Source: Shimia haliotis (lineage in GTDB: Bacteria; Pseudomonadota; Alphaproteobacteria; Rhodobacterales; Rhodobacteraceae). From it: 64,000 bases of DNA. The position numbers were made by a program, and so were the translations under genes. The notes below the pieces were generated by a model. That model was not told where the DNA came from and did not search any database. It saw only the letters and a list, made by a program, of their open reading frames with translations. Shown here one piece after another: positions 46,534 to 55,669 of the stretch (its first letter is position 1; every line of letters begins with the position of its first letter). Where the stretch lies: contig NZ_FOSZ01000002.1 in assembly GCF_900114415.1 (NCBI RefSeq), positions 310,001 to 374,000 on the forward strand, in the 5' to 3' direction.

Positions 46534-47757
46534 ATGGCGTTTTTTTCCAAACTCAAAGACCGCTTGTTCAAATCTTCTTCCAAACTCGAAGAAGGGCTTG
46601 ATGCCATTGTCGAGGATGGCGGTCAGGAAGAAGCCGTCGAGGCCCCTGTATCTCAGCCTGAGCCACAACCGGACCCAACGCCTGCCCCGACACCGGAACC
46701 GACGCCAGAGCCTGATCCGCAGCCTGAACCAGAACCCGCGACAGAGCCCACGCCAGAACCCGTCACTGCACCTGAACCGGAGCCTGCATCCGAACCAGAG
46801 CCGTCTCCTGAACCTGCCCCCGCACCTGCTCCGAAACCCGAACCAACTCCAGCACCCGCCGCGACAAAACCCGGCCTGCTTGCCCGCCTCACGGGCCGCA
46901 CCGTCGCGCCGACCGAGGTCAAGCGCGAGCTCGACGACGACATGCTGGAACAGCTCGAAGAGCTGTTAATCGCGGCGGACATGGGCGTCGACACCGCCCT
47001 GCGCGTCACCGCCAACATCGCCGAGGGCCGCATGGGACGCCGCGTTTCTTCTCGTGAAATCAAAGAGATGCTTGCCGCCGAAGTGGCCCGCATCATGGAC
47101 ACAGTCGCGCGCCCGATGCCGCTTTACCCGTCCAAACCGCAGGTCGTGCTTGTGGTGGGCGTGAACGGGTCGGGCAAAACAACCACTATCGGCAAACTCG
47201 CCAGCCAGTTCCGCGCAGCGGGCAAATCCGTAGTTATCGCCGCCGGCGACACCTTCCGCGCAGCGGCAGTCGAGCAACTGCAAGTCTGGGGCGAACGTGC
47301 CGGTGTGCCGGTGCTCACCGCACCCGAAGGTTCTGACCCTGCATCGCTCGCGTTTGACGCCATGACCAAAGCCGAGGCGGACGGCGCCGATCTTCTGATG
47401 ATCGACACCGCAGGGCGATTGCAGAACCGTCAGGACTTGATGGAAGAACTCGCCAAAATCGTGCGCGTGATCCGCAAGAAAGATCCCGATGCGCCGCACA
47501 ACACATTGCTGGTGCTCGATGCCACGACCGGCCAGAACGCCATTTCGCAGGTCGAGACCTTCCAGAAACTCGCCGACGTGTCGGGCCTCGTGATGACCAA
47601 ACTCGACGGCACTGCGAAGGGCGGCATTCTGGTCAGCCTCGCGGACAAATTCGGCCTGCCGATCCACGCCATTGGTGTCGGGGAACAGATCGACGATCTG
47701 CAACCTTTTGATCCCGAAGAGTTCGCCGCCGCGCTGACAGGTCTGGAGAAAAGCTAA
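46534..47757 (+). CDS. ftsY: Signal recognition particle receptor FtsY
   Basis: FtsY is the SRP receptor GTPase that brings membrane-protein ribosomes to the translocon. The 407-residue protein has a short basic N-terminus, an unusual Pro/Glu-rich linker (about residues 38-108, largely PEP and PAP repeats) in place of the usual acidic A domain, and a complete NG domain: [10 protein letters not shown] (209-218), DTFRAAA (239-245), DTAGR (291-295), [10 protein letters not shown] and the closing [13 protein letters not shown]. It probably starts an operon with the EamA and yciB genes. Confidence 0.97.
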   Translation: MAFFSKLKDRLFKSSSKLEEGLDAIVEDGGQEEAVEAPVSQPEPQPDPTPAPTPEPTPEPDPQPEPEPATEPTPEPVTAPEPEPASEPEPSPEPAPAPAPKPEPTPAPAATKPGLLARLTGRTVAPTEVKRELDDDMLEQLEELLIAADMGVDTALRVTANIAEGRMGRRVSSREIKEMLAAEVARIMDTVARPMPLYPSKPQVVLVVGVNGSGKTTTIGKLASQFRAAGKSVVIAAGDTFRAAAVEQLQVWGERAGVPVLTAPEGSDPASLAFDAMTKAEADGADLLMIDTAGRLQNRQDLMEELAKIVRVIRKKDPDAPHNTLLVLDATTGQNAISQVETFQKLADVSGLVMTKLDGTAKGGILVSLADKFGLPIHAIGVGEQIDDLQPFDPEEFAAALTGLEKS

Positions 47758-47835
47758 GGTGCAAGCTTCGACCCGGAAACAAGGTGACATAGTCTCCGCC
47801 GGGTCCCGCCCGCCTCACATAGAGAACCCTGATCC

Positions 47836-48738
47836 ATGAGCGATTGGCTGATCTCTCTCGAAGGCACTGACGCAGGCCATCAAGTGGCCCTCATCCTAGC
47901 GCTGGCCGCCGCCTTTCTGCATGCCGTCTTCGGAGCTCTACAGAAAGGCCGGCACGACCCGTGGCTCACCCGCGGCGCGATTGATTTCTCCTACGCCGCA
48001 ATGGCCGCACCCTTTGCGTTCTTTGTCGTCCCATGGCCGGAACCCCACATGTGGCCGATCTTCGCAGGCGCGTTCGTCATCCATTTGGGCTACAAATTCC
48101 TGCAAAGCTGGGCCTACACCAAAGGCGCCTTTACAGTCGTCTACCCTGTCGTGCGCGGCACCGGCCCCTTCTTCACTGTCATCGGGGCTTACCTGATCTT
48201 TGGTGAAACCTTCACAGGATACCAATGGCTTGGCGTGCTGGTCCTGATGTCGGGCATCCTCGGTCTCGCGGTCTACAACATGGTCTTTATGACCGAAGGC
48301 CGTGACACGCTCGTGTCTGCCATGGTCATTGCCCTCTTCACCGGCTTCTTCGTCGCGCTTTACACCACCTATGACGCCTACGGCATTCGCGCCACCGCCG
48401 ACCCGTTCACCTTCCTTGCGTGGTTCTTCCTGATCGACGGCCTTGTCTTTCCCGTCCTCGCCTTCCTGCGCTGGCGCTCGATGACTGACGCACCCGCGCC
48501 CGGCCCTCTGATGCTGCGGGGCTTCTTTGGAGGTCTGGTGGCTTTCGCCAGCTTCGGTTCCGTCATGCTCGCCACGCGGCTGGACAAAGTTGGCGAAGCC
48601 GCCGTGTTGCGCGAAACCTCTCCGATCTTTGCTGCGCTTATCGGCTGGCTGGTGCTCAAGGAAACCGTCGGACCGCGCCGCATTGCCCTTATGGCATTGA
48701 TTGCCGCTGGCGCTGTGATAGTTGAGATCGGAGGATAA
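47836..48738 (+). CDS. EamA-family (DMT) transporter
   Basis: A 300-residue inner-membrane protein with about ten helices in two EamA halves; KFLQSWAYTKGAFTVVYPVVRGTGPFFTVIGA belongs to the first half and the GKVGEAAVLRET-like segment (DKVGEAAVLRETSPIFAALIGWLVLKE) closes the second. The substrate is unknown. It lies between ftsY (78-base gap) and yciB (11-base gap), so the three are probably one transcript. Confidence 0.88.
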   Translation: MSDWLISLEGTDAGHQVALILALAAAFLHAVFGALQKGRHDPWLTRGAIDFSYAAMAAPFAFFVVPWPEPHMWPIFAGAFVIHLGYKFLQSWAYTKGAFTVVYPVVRGTGPFFTVIGAYLIFGETFTGYQWLGVLVLMSGILGLAVYNMVFMTEGRDTLVSAMVIALFTGFFVALYTTYDAYGIRATADPFTFLAWFFLIDGLVFPVLAFLRWRSMTDAPAPGPLMLRGFFGGLVAFASFGSVMLATRLDKVGEAAVLRETSPIFAALIGWLVLKETVGPRRIALMALIAAGAVIVEIGG

Positions 48739-48749
48739 CAGGAGCGCCC

Positions 48750-49379
48750 ATGTCTGACCAAACGCCAGATCAGCCGGAAAAAAAGATCAACCCGATGCTC
48801 AAAATGGGCTTGGAACTGGGACCAATCGTCCTGTTTTTCATCGGCTACATGCGCCTGAAAGACCAGGTTTTCACCATTGGTGGCACTGAGTATCAGGGAT
48901 TTATCATCGTCACCGCGTTGTTCGTGCCCCTGCTGATTTTGACCACCGGGATCCTGTGGAAACTCACCGGCCATCTGTCCAAGATGCAGATCATGACGCT
49001 GGTTCTCGTGATCGTGTTCGGCGGCCTCACGGTTTGGCTCAACGATCCCAAGTTCATCAAAATGAAGCCGACGATCCTTTATGCAGCCTTTGGCGGCATT
49101 CTCGCGGTTGGCCTCGCACGCGGCCAATCATATCTGCGTCACGTGATGGAAGGCATGATGCCGCTTGAGGACGAAGGCTGGATGATCCTCACCAAACGCC
49201 TGATGCTGTTCTTTTTTGGCCTCGCAATCGCCAACGAACTTGTCTGGCGTTTGATGAGTGAACAAGCCTGGGTCAACTTCAAAACTTTTGGCCTGACGGC
49301 GGCGGTGTTCGGGTTTTTCATGACGCAAAGCAAAGTCTTCTCCGAATATGGCATCGAAGAAGACGAGGACGCCGAGTAA
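48750..49379 (+). CDS. yciB: Inner membrane-spanning protein YciB (septation protein A)
   Basis: A 209-residue protein of the YciB/IspZ family with about five to six membrane helices. The signatures LELGPIVLFFIGY at the start and LNDPKFIKMKPTILYAAFGG in the middle are clear. The protein affects envelope integrity and cell division in enterobacteria, though its molecular role is not settled. It is 11 bases behind the EamA gene. The repeat copy and a GGGGGC hairpin follow. Confidence 0.92.
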   Translation: MSDQTPDQPEKKINPMLKMGLELGPIVLFFIGYMRLKDQVFTIGGTEYQGFIIVTALFVPLLILTTGILWKLTGHLSKMQIMTLVLVIVFGGLTVWLNDPKFIKMKPTILYAAFGGILAVGLARGQSYLRHVMEGMMPLEDEGWMILTKRLMLFFFGLAIANELVWRLMSEQAWVNFKTFGLTAAVFGFFMTQSKVFSEYGIEEDEDAE

Positions 49380-49437
49380 AGGGGGCTTTGCCCCCGTTGC
49401 AGCAAGCTGCGCCTCCCCCAAGGTATTTTGGGCAATA
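49380..49437 (-). repeat. Dispersed intergenic repeat, copy 2
   Basis: On the minus strand the core reads TATTGCCC, then AAAATACCTTGGGGG (49437-49415), differing from the copy at 40206 at two positions. It is followed by GAGGCGCAGCTTGCTGC and a GGGGGC-AAA-GCCCCC hairpin (49395-49381). It begins 18 bases after the M3 peptidase stop codon and could end its transcript, or that of yciB from the other side. Confidence 0.65.
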
Positions 49438-49454
49438 AGAACCTAGCGACAGGC

Positions 49455-51467
49455 TCAGGCGGCCAGCCCCCGCCCCTTCAGAAGCGCCTCAACGCCCGGC
49501 AGACGGCCGCGGAATCGTTTGTATAGTTCATCCGCCTCCACAGTGCCGCCAGTCGACAGGATATGGGTTTCAAGCGCCTTGGCCGTGGCCGCATCAAACG
49601 GGCTGCCCGCTTCCTCAAAGGCCTCAAAGGCGTCCGCGTCCATCACCTCTGACCACATATAGCTGTAGTACCCCGAGCTATATCCATCACCCGCAAAGAC
49701 ATGCGCAAACTGCGGCGTCGCGTGACGCATGGTGATCGCACGCGGCATGCCAAGACTGGCCAGCACTTCTGTTTGTTTCGCCATCGGATCGGCCGGCGCA
49801 TCACCTTCATGGAACGCCAGATCAACCAATGCGGACGCCACATATTCCACCGTTGCAAACCCCTGATCAAAATTCGCCGCACCCAGCACCTTCTTCAGCA
49901 TTGCCTCAGGCATCGGCGCGCCGGTCTCTGCGTGCGTCGCATACTCCGCCAGCACCTCCGGCACTTCCAGCCAGTGTTCGTAAAGCTGGCTTGGCAGTTC
50001 CACAAAGTCCCGCGCCACGGATGTGCCCGACACGCTTTCATAGGTCACGTTGGACAGCATCTGATGCAGCGCATGGCCGAACTCATGGAACAACGTGCGC
50101 GCGTCGTCATAGCTCAGAAGCGCCGGATCTCCCTTTGCAAAATTGCAAACGTTGATCACCACAGGCCCTTGCACCTTGGGAAATTTCGCCTGCCCCCGCA
50201 TGGCCGAACACCACGCGCCGGACCGCTTGCCACCCCGCGCGAAATAATCACCAATGAACACCGCCACATGATCGCCATCCCGCGTCACCTCCCAGGCGCG
50301 GCAGTCCTCATGATAAAGCGGCACGTCCAGCTCTTTGAACTCAAGGCCGAAAAGACGTGTCGCACAGGCAAACGATGCCTCAATCATGCGCTCCAGCTGC
50401 AAATACGGCTTCAGCGCCGCCTCATCCAGATCGTGCTCTGCTTTGCGCCGCTTCTCCGCGTAATACCGCCAGTCCCACGGTTCCAGATCGCCATTGATCC
50501 CGTCCGCATGCATCATCTCGGTCAAAACTGCGCCGTCTGCTTCCGCCCGCGCCTTCGCCGGCTCCCAGACCGCCATCAACAACTCGCGCACCGCCGCCGG
50601 TGTTTTGGCCATTTCAGTTTCCAGCTTGAAGTCCGCGAAACAGTCATAGCCCAAAAGCTTCGCCCGTTCTTCGCGCAACGCCAGTGTTTCAGCGGCAATC
50701 CCACGGTTATCGGTCTCGCCACCATTGGCCCCACGCGCGGCCCATGCGGCAAAGGCTTTCTCGCGCAAGTCGCGGCGCGGCGAGAACTGCAAAAACGGCA
50801 CGATCAACGACCGCGATAGCGTCACCACCGGTCCGCCAGCGGATTTTTCCTCGCCCGCCGCCCGCGCGGCATCGACAACAAACGCTGGCAAGCCCTCTAG
50901 GTCATCCTCGGCCAGTTCCATAAACCAGTCGCGCTCATCCGCCAGCAGGTTCTGCGTGAACTCCGTTCCCAGAACCGCCAGCCGCGACTTTATCTCCTTC
51001 ATCCGCGCGTCCGCATCGCCCTCAAGCGCCGCACCGCCGCGCACAAACCCGCGATGAGTCAACATCAGAACCCGCTGCTGCTCCGCGCTCAGATCCAGCG
51101 AGTCGCGCGCCTCCCAAACGGTGGCAATCCGGCCAAACAGCGCTTTGTTTGACGAAATCTCCGCCCCGTGCGCGGCCAGTTTCGGCGAAAACTCCCGCTG
51201 CAATTCCTGCCGCGCCGGATTGCTTTCTGCCCCTGCAACGGAAAAGAACACCGACAACACCTTGTCGAGCGCACCGCCCGCGACCTCCATCGCCTCGATG
51301 GTGTTGGCAAAATTCGGAGCCTCGGGATTGTCGGCAATCGCCGCAATTTCCGCCTTGTGCTCGGCCAAAGCCACCTCAAATGCGGGCGCAAAATCGTCGT
51401 CCGAAATCGCATCGAACGGCGCGATTTCAAATGGGGTGGTCCAGTCGGCAAGCAGCGGGTTGGTCAT
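49455..51467 (-). CDS. M3-family oligopeptidase (OpdA/Dcp-like)
   Basis: A 670-residue zinc metallopeptidase that degrades short peptides in the cytoplasm. The zinc motif HEFGH is in TLFHEFGHALHQML, with the third ligand Glu downstream, and the typical SGTSVARDFVELPSQLYEHW and GYSSGYYSYMWSEV segments follow. No signal peptide. The ATG at 51467 (GGAGACC upstream) starts the family sequence; the longer frame overlaps the divergent PLP gene. Oligopeptidase A and dipeptidyl carboxypeptidase are hard to tell apart here. Confidence 0.92.
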   Translation of the reverse strand: MTNPLLADWTTPFEIAPFDAISDDDFAPAFEVALAEHKAEIAAIADNPEAPNFANTIEAMEVAGGALDKVLSVFFSVAGAESNPARQELQREFSPKLAAHGAEISSNKALFGRIATVWEARDSLDLSAEQQRVLMLTHRGFVRGGAALEGDADARMKEIKSRLAVLGTEFTQNLLADERDWFMELAEDDLEGLPAFVVDAARAAGEEKSAGGPVVTLSRSLIVPFLQFSPRRDLREKAFAAWAARGANGGETDNRGIAAETLALREERAKLLGYDCFADFKLETEMAKTPAAVRELLMAVWEPAKARAEADGAVLTEMMHADGINGDLEPWDWRYYAEKRRKAEHDLDEAALKPYLQLERMIEASFACATRLFGLEFKELDVPLYHEDCRAWEVTRDGDHVAVFIGDYFARGGKRSGAWCSAMRGQAKFPKVQGPVVINVCNFAKGDPALLSYDDARTLFHEFGHALHQMLSNVTYESVSGTSVARDFVELPSQLYEHWLEVPEVLAEYATHAETGAPMPEAMLKKVLGAANFDQGFATVEYVASALVDLAFHEGDAPADPMAKQTEVLASLGMPRAITMRHATPQFAHVFAGDGYSSGYYSYMWSEVMDADAFEAFEEAGSPFDAATAKALETHILSTGGTVEADELYKRFRGRLPGVEALLKGRGLAA

Positions 51468-51578
51468 AGGTGAGGTCTCCTTTTGTGGCCACCCTAAGCG
51501 CGTGCGCTGCAGGTCGCAATCAGGCTTGCAATCACAAGGCCGCGCCCCCACGCTGACGCCACGCAAGGGAGGACAGAC

Positions 51579-52787
51579 ATGACACATCGCAATAGCCGCA
51601 AAGGCGTGATGACCACAGCCATACACGCAGGCGAAGCGCCCGATCCCGCCACCGGTGCCTCCGCGCCGCCGCTGCATATGTCTTCGACTTTTGTCACCGA
51701 TCAGGTCGCGGGTTTCTCGGCTCACGATCTGGAAGAGAACAGCGCATATCTCTATGCCCGCTGGGGCAACCCGACAGTACAGATGCTGGAGAAGAAACTT
51801 GCCGCCCTCGAAGGCGTTGAAGATTGCCTTTGTGTGGCCTCCGGCATGGCCGCGGCAACCGCGATCTTTCTGACCTTCCTATCCGCAGGCGATCACGCCA
51901 TCGTTTCCGATGTCTCTTATGCCGGCGTCGCTGAGCTTGCCCGTGACACCCTTCCGCGCTTTGGCATCGCAGTGGACACGGTGAACATGTCCGACCCCGC
52001 CGCCGTGGCCGCCGCGATCCGACCCAACACAAAACTCATCCACACCGAAACACCGGTGAACCCCATTGGCCGCCTGACCGACCTTGCTGCGATCTCGGCC
52101 ATCGCCAAGGACGCAGGCGCGCTTCTGTCCTGTGACGCCACTTTTGCATCGCCTCTGGGACAAAATTGCGCAGAGCTTGGTGTCGATCTGATCATGCATT
52201 CCGTGACCAAATACATTGGTGGTCACGGCGATGCGGTGGGTGGGGCGGTTGCGGGGTCCAAAGAGTTGATCGCAAAAATGCGTGCGGAGGCGTCCATTCA
52301 CCACGGCGGCGTCATGTCGCCGTTCAATGCATGGCTCATCGCACGTGGGCTGTCACTGTTGCCGCTACGCATGAAGGCGCACGAAACAGGTGCGCAGGCC
52401 GTCGCCGAATGGCTCGAAACCCGCGACGCAGTGACACGCGTGATATACCCCGGTTTGAAAAGCCACCCGCAGTATGATCTCGCGCAGCAGCAAATGACCA
52501 ACATGTCGGCGATGATCTCCTTTCAGGTAGGCAACACCGCGCAGGGCGAAGCCACGGCGCAGGCGATGATCGAGAAACTCGAAACCATCCACTACGCCGT
52601 GTCTCTGGGTCATCACCGCAGCCTGATTTTCTGGATGGGCACCGATGCACTGATGGACACGTCCTTCCGGCTTAGCGGTGACCAACTTGCCAGCTATCGC
52701 GCTTTTGCCGGCGATGGAATTTTCCGCCTTTCGGTCGGATTGGAGGACGCCGACGATCTGATTGCCGATTTGGCAAAAATTCTCTGA
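51579..52787 (+). CDS. Cys/Met metabolism PLP-dependent enzyme (cystathionine gamma-synthase family)
   Basis: A 402-residue PLP enzyme of the trans-sulfuration family. TTAIHAGEAPDPATGA opens it, YARWGNPTVQMLEKKLAALEG and ASGMAA bind PLP phosphate, the PLP lysine is in HSVTKYIGGHGD, and GLEDADDLIADL closes it. It could be a cystathionine gamma-synthase, gamma-lyase or methionine gamma-lyase. The metZ gene elsewhere in this window does a related job, so a lyase role is worth considering. It is divergent from the M3 peptidase. Confidence 0.9.
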   Translation: MTHRNSRKGVMTTAIHAGEAPDPATGASAPPLHMSSTFVTDQVAGFSAHDLEENSAYLYARWGNPTVQMLEKKLAALEGVEDCLCVASGMAAATAIFLTFLSAGDHAIVSDVSYAGVAELARDTLPRFGIAVDTVNMSDPAAVAAAIRPNTKLIHTETPVNPIGRLTDLAAISAIAKDAGALLSCDATFASPLGQNCAELGVDLIMHSVTKYIGGHGDAVGGAVAGSKELIAKMRAEASIHHGGVMSPFNAWLIARGLSLLPLRMKAHETGAQAVAEWLETRDAVTRVIYPGLKSHPQYDLAQQQMTNMSAMISFQVGNTAQGEATAQAMIEKLETIHYAVSLGHHRSLIFWMGTDALMDTSFRLSGDQLASYRAFAGDGIFRLSVGLEDADDLIADLAKIL

Positions 52788-52829
52788 GGCGCAAAACCAC
52801 ACCGTCGCAATACAGTCGCGATACCGACG

Positions 52830-53891
52830 TTATACCGACGTCGGTTTTTCGCCACCGCACGTCGGGCAATCCGCCCGCCGTTTGAGAGTGATTTTCCGTG
52901 TCTCGCCCCACAGCGCGTCATAGATCATCATCTCGCCCCGCAGCACCGCACCGGCTCCCGTGATCAGCTTGATCGCCTCAACTGCCATCATTGTGCCAAC
53001 AATCCCTGGCAATGGCCCAATGACACCTGCCTCCGAACAACTCGGCGCCAGTTCCGGCGCCGGCGGCGTGTCAAAAATGCACTGGTAACACGGCGCACCG
53101 TGGGCGGGGTCGAACACGCTCAGCTGCCCTTCCCACTGAGAAAGAGCGCCAGAAATCAAAGGCTTGCCAAGCGCAACACAGGTGCGATTGACCAAATAGC
53201 GCGTGTCAAAGTTGTCCGTGCCGTCCAAAACGAGATCATACTCCGCAATCAACTGGCCTGCATCATCTTCACTCAGGCGCCGATGGTACGGCTTCACCGT
53301 CACAAAAGGATTTTGAGCCTGCATGGCCCCGGCTGCGGAAAACACCTTCGGCTCGCCGATCATCCGGTCTGGATGGATCACTTGCCGTTGCAAGTTTGAG
53401 TTGTCGACAACGTCGTCGTCCACCACTCCGATTGTGCCAACACCAGCCGCCGCGAGATATAGCAGAACCGGCGATCCAAGCCCACCAGCCCCAACAACCA
53501 ACACCTTGGCATCCTTGAGTTTTTTCTGCCCCAATCCGCCCATTTCGCGCAGCACAATATGGCGCGCATAGCGGTTCAATTCAGTCTCGGAAAATGGCCC
53601 TTGTGGTGCGTCCACCATGGATGTCTCAACCTTCTCTTCCGCTTTTCGGCGCAACGTTTCCAACCCGCGACGATAAGCCCAAACAAGCACAACAGCAGCC
53701 CCGATCAAGGCCCAAAGAGCGGGACTTTCGCCCGTCGCCATGCGCAACGAATGTCCGTCAGGCAAAGCCAATTGTAGCCCCAAAACAGCCAGGTAAAGCA
53801 CGCCGATCATGACCCAGCGCATTTGTTTTGGCGCGCCGGTCAACACCCCCACGCCCCAAATCGCTGCCGCCATGACCAGCACCAAAAGCAT
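52830..53891 (-). CDS. Membrane-anchored MoeB/ThiF-type adenylyltransferase
   Basis: A 353-residue protein of the E1-like ThiF/MoeB/HesA family that adenylates the C-terminal Gly of a sulfur-carrier protein (MoaD or ThiS). The ATP loop GAGGLGS is at 134-140, DDDVVDNSNLQRQ at 158-170, and a zinc site is formed by CYQC and CPTC. Unusual is an N-terminal extension of about 100 residues with three hydrophobic helices (about 1-18, 25-43, 57-73), which would tether the enzyme to the membrane. The ATG overlaps the dut stop (TGATG). Confidence 0.9.
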   Translation of the reverse strand: MLLVLVMAAAIWGVGVLTGAPKQMRWVMIGVLYLAVLGLQLALPDGHSLRMATGESPALWALIGAAVVLVWAYRRGLETLRRKAEEKVETSMVDAPQGPFSETELNRYARHIVLREMGGLGQKKLKDAKVLVVGAGGLGSPVLLYLAAAGVGTIGVVDDDVVDNSNLQRQVIHPDRMIGEPKVFSAAGAMQAQNPFVTVKPYHRRLSEDDAGQLIAEYDLVLDGTDNFDTRYLVNRTCVALGKPLISGALSQWEGQLSVFDPAHGAPCYQCIFDTPPAPELAPSCSEAGVIGPLPGIVGTMMAVEAIKLITGAGAVLRGEMMIYDALWGETRKITLKRRADCPTCGGEKPTSV

Positions 53892-54358
53892 CAGTTCACT
53901 CCGGTCGAGCCAAACCCGCCCACACCGCGCACACTCTCGCTAAGCTCTTGATGTAATTCAAAATTGCCGACCACCACAGGCGCCACAACCATCTGTGCAA
54001 TGCGCATGCCGTGGGCAATTTCAAAGGGCTCTTGCCCTGCATTCAGAACAATCACCCCAAGTGGTCCCCGATAGTCGCAGTCAATCGTCCCAGGGCTGTT
54101 GGGCAAAGTAATTCCATGCTTCAGGGCCAGCCCCGAGCGTGGGCGCATTTGCACCTCAAATCCCACTGGAATTTCCAACGACAACCCCGTCGGCACCAAG
54201 GTCCTCTCCCCAGGGGCAAGGGTCACGCCGGCGCGCAGCTCAGGCGGAAAATTCGCCCGTACATCCGCTCCCGCAGCGCCCTCTGTTTCATAAGATGGCA
54301 GGGCCACAGACCGATCCGCCGTAACCAGCCAACGCAGTTTAATGGGCACTTCTGTCAT
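53891..54358 (-). CDS. dut: dUTP diphosphatase
   Basis: Dut hydrolyses dUTP to dUMP, which keeps uracil out of DNA and feeds dTMP synthesis. The 155-residue protein is the trimeric form with all five motifs, among them GADVRAN, PRSGLALKHG, GTIDCDYRGPLGV, IAQMV and the Gly-rich C-terminal arm RGVGGFGSTG. coaBC is 48 bases upstream and the moeB-like gene overlaps its stop codon. coaBC-dut is a common neighbourhood. Confidence 0.97.
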   Translation of the reverse strand: MTEVPIKLRWLVTADRSVALPSYETEGAAGADVRANFPPELRAGVTLAPGERTLVPTGLSLEIPVGFEVQMRPRSGLALKHGITLPNSPGTIDCDYRGPLGVIVLNAGQEPFEIAHGMRIAQMVVAPVVVGNFELHQELSESVRGVGGFGSTGVN

Positions 54359-54406
54359 GCTGTTCGCTTCCCAAATAACGGCGCGTTGCGCTCAAAATAC
54401 GTTTAC

Positions 54407-55597
54407 TTACAACGCCTTCGCAATGCGTTCCGCCAAGATCTTTGCGACTTCGGTCTTGCCCATTCGCGGCCAGCTTTCCGCCCCATCCTCAGAAATCAAC
54501 GTCACCGCGTTCTCGCTTCCGCCCATGATGCCGGTCTCTGGGCTGACGTCATTGGCAACAATCCAATCGCAGCCTTTGCGCGTGCGTTTTGCGGTCGCGT
54601 TCGCAAGCACGTCATCGGTCTCTGCGGCAAACCCGACAACCAGTTTCGGACGTCCGTTCTGCAATTGGCTCACGGTTGCCAAAATGTCGGGGTTTTCCGC
54701 AAACTCCAATTTTGGTAAACCCTGCTTGGTCTTTTTTATCTTGCTGTCAGACGCACTTGCCACACGCCAATCTGCCACCGCAGCGCTGAACACCGCAGCA
54801 TCCACCGGCAAGGCCTCCTGCACGGCCTGCATCATTTCCTGAGCGGATTGCACTTCCACCAGATGCACCCCTCTGGGACGCGCCGCATCCGCAGGTCCGG
54901 TGACAAAAACCACCTCCGCCCCTTGCGCGACCAGGGCCTCGGCAATCGCGGTGCCCTGCGCGCCCGATGACCGGTTGGCAATATAACGCACAGGATCAAT
55001 CGGTTCATGCGTCGGTCCCGAGGTCACAAGAATCCGGCGACCTGTCAGGGGCCCAGCCTTCATCGCACCTTCGATTGCAGCAACAATTTCAAGGGGTTCC
55101 GACATCCGTCCTGGGCCATATTCCCCACAGGCCATATCGCCCTCATTGGGCCCCACAAAACTCACACCATCAGCCTTCAGTGTCGCCAGATTGCGCTGTG
55201 TCGCCGGATGGTCCCACATGCGCACATTCATCGCAGGCGCCACCAGAACCGGGGTGTCCGTCGCCAACAAAAGCGTCGACGCCAAATCATTTGCCAATCC
55301 ATTGGCCATCTTCGCCATCAAATCCGCCGTGCCCGGCGCAACCACGATCAAGTCTGCGGAACGCGACAACTGAATGTGCCCCATCTCCGCCTCATCGGTC
55401 AGATCAAACAAATCTCGATAGATCTTTTCGCCAGCCAAAGACGACACCGACAACGGCGTCACAAATTCCTCAGCTGCCCGCGTCAGAACCGGCGTCACCA
55501 AAGCGCCCCGTTCACGCAACCGCCGGATCAGATCAAGCGATTTGAAGGCGGCGATTCCACCCGCGATGATCAAAAGAATGCGCTTGTCCGTCAGCAT
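54407..55597 (-). CDS. coaBC: Phosphopantothenoylcysteine synthetase/decarboxylase
   Basis: A two-domain enzyme of coenzyme A synthesis. The N-terminal flavin-dependent decarboxylase (about 1-180) has GGIAAFKSLDLIRRL, APAMNVRMWDHPATQRN and the active Cys in MACGEYGPGRM. The C-terminal synthetase (about 185-396) has TSGPTHEPIDPVRYIANRSSG and KIKKTKQG, which bind CTP. At 396 residues it is standard. It leads the coaBC-dut-moeB-like unit. Confidence 0.97.
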   Translation of the reverse strand: MLTDKRILLIIAGGIAAFKSLDLIRRLRERGALVTPVLTRAAEEFVTPLSVSSLAGEKIYRDLFDLTDEAEMGHIQLSRSADLIVVAPGTADLMAKMANGLANDLASTLLLATDTPVLVAPAMNVRMWDHPATQRNLATLKADGVSFVGPNEGDMACGEYGPGRMSEPLEIVAAIEGAMKAGPLTGRRILVTSGPTHEPIDPVRYIANRSSGAQGTAIAEALVAQGAEVVFVTGPADAARPRGVHLVEVQSAQEMMQAVQEALPVDAAVFSAAVADWRVASASDSKIKKTKQGLPKLEFAENPDILATVSQLQNGRPKLVVGFAAETDDVLANATAKRTRKGCDWIVANDVSPETGIMGGSENAVTLISEDGAESWPRMGKTEVAKILAERIAKAL

Positions 55598-55669
55598 GTT
55601 GAGAGCCTTCTTTGCCAGATTGGCCCAAACCTATGCCGCAGGCGCGCATGACACAAGCCGACCTTCGAC

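Noticed and set aside
51468-51725. An 86-residue N-terminal extension of the M3 peptidase.
   Set aside because: It overlaps the start of the divergent PLP gene, is Cys/Arg/Gly-rich, and a good ribosome site precedes the ATG at 51467.
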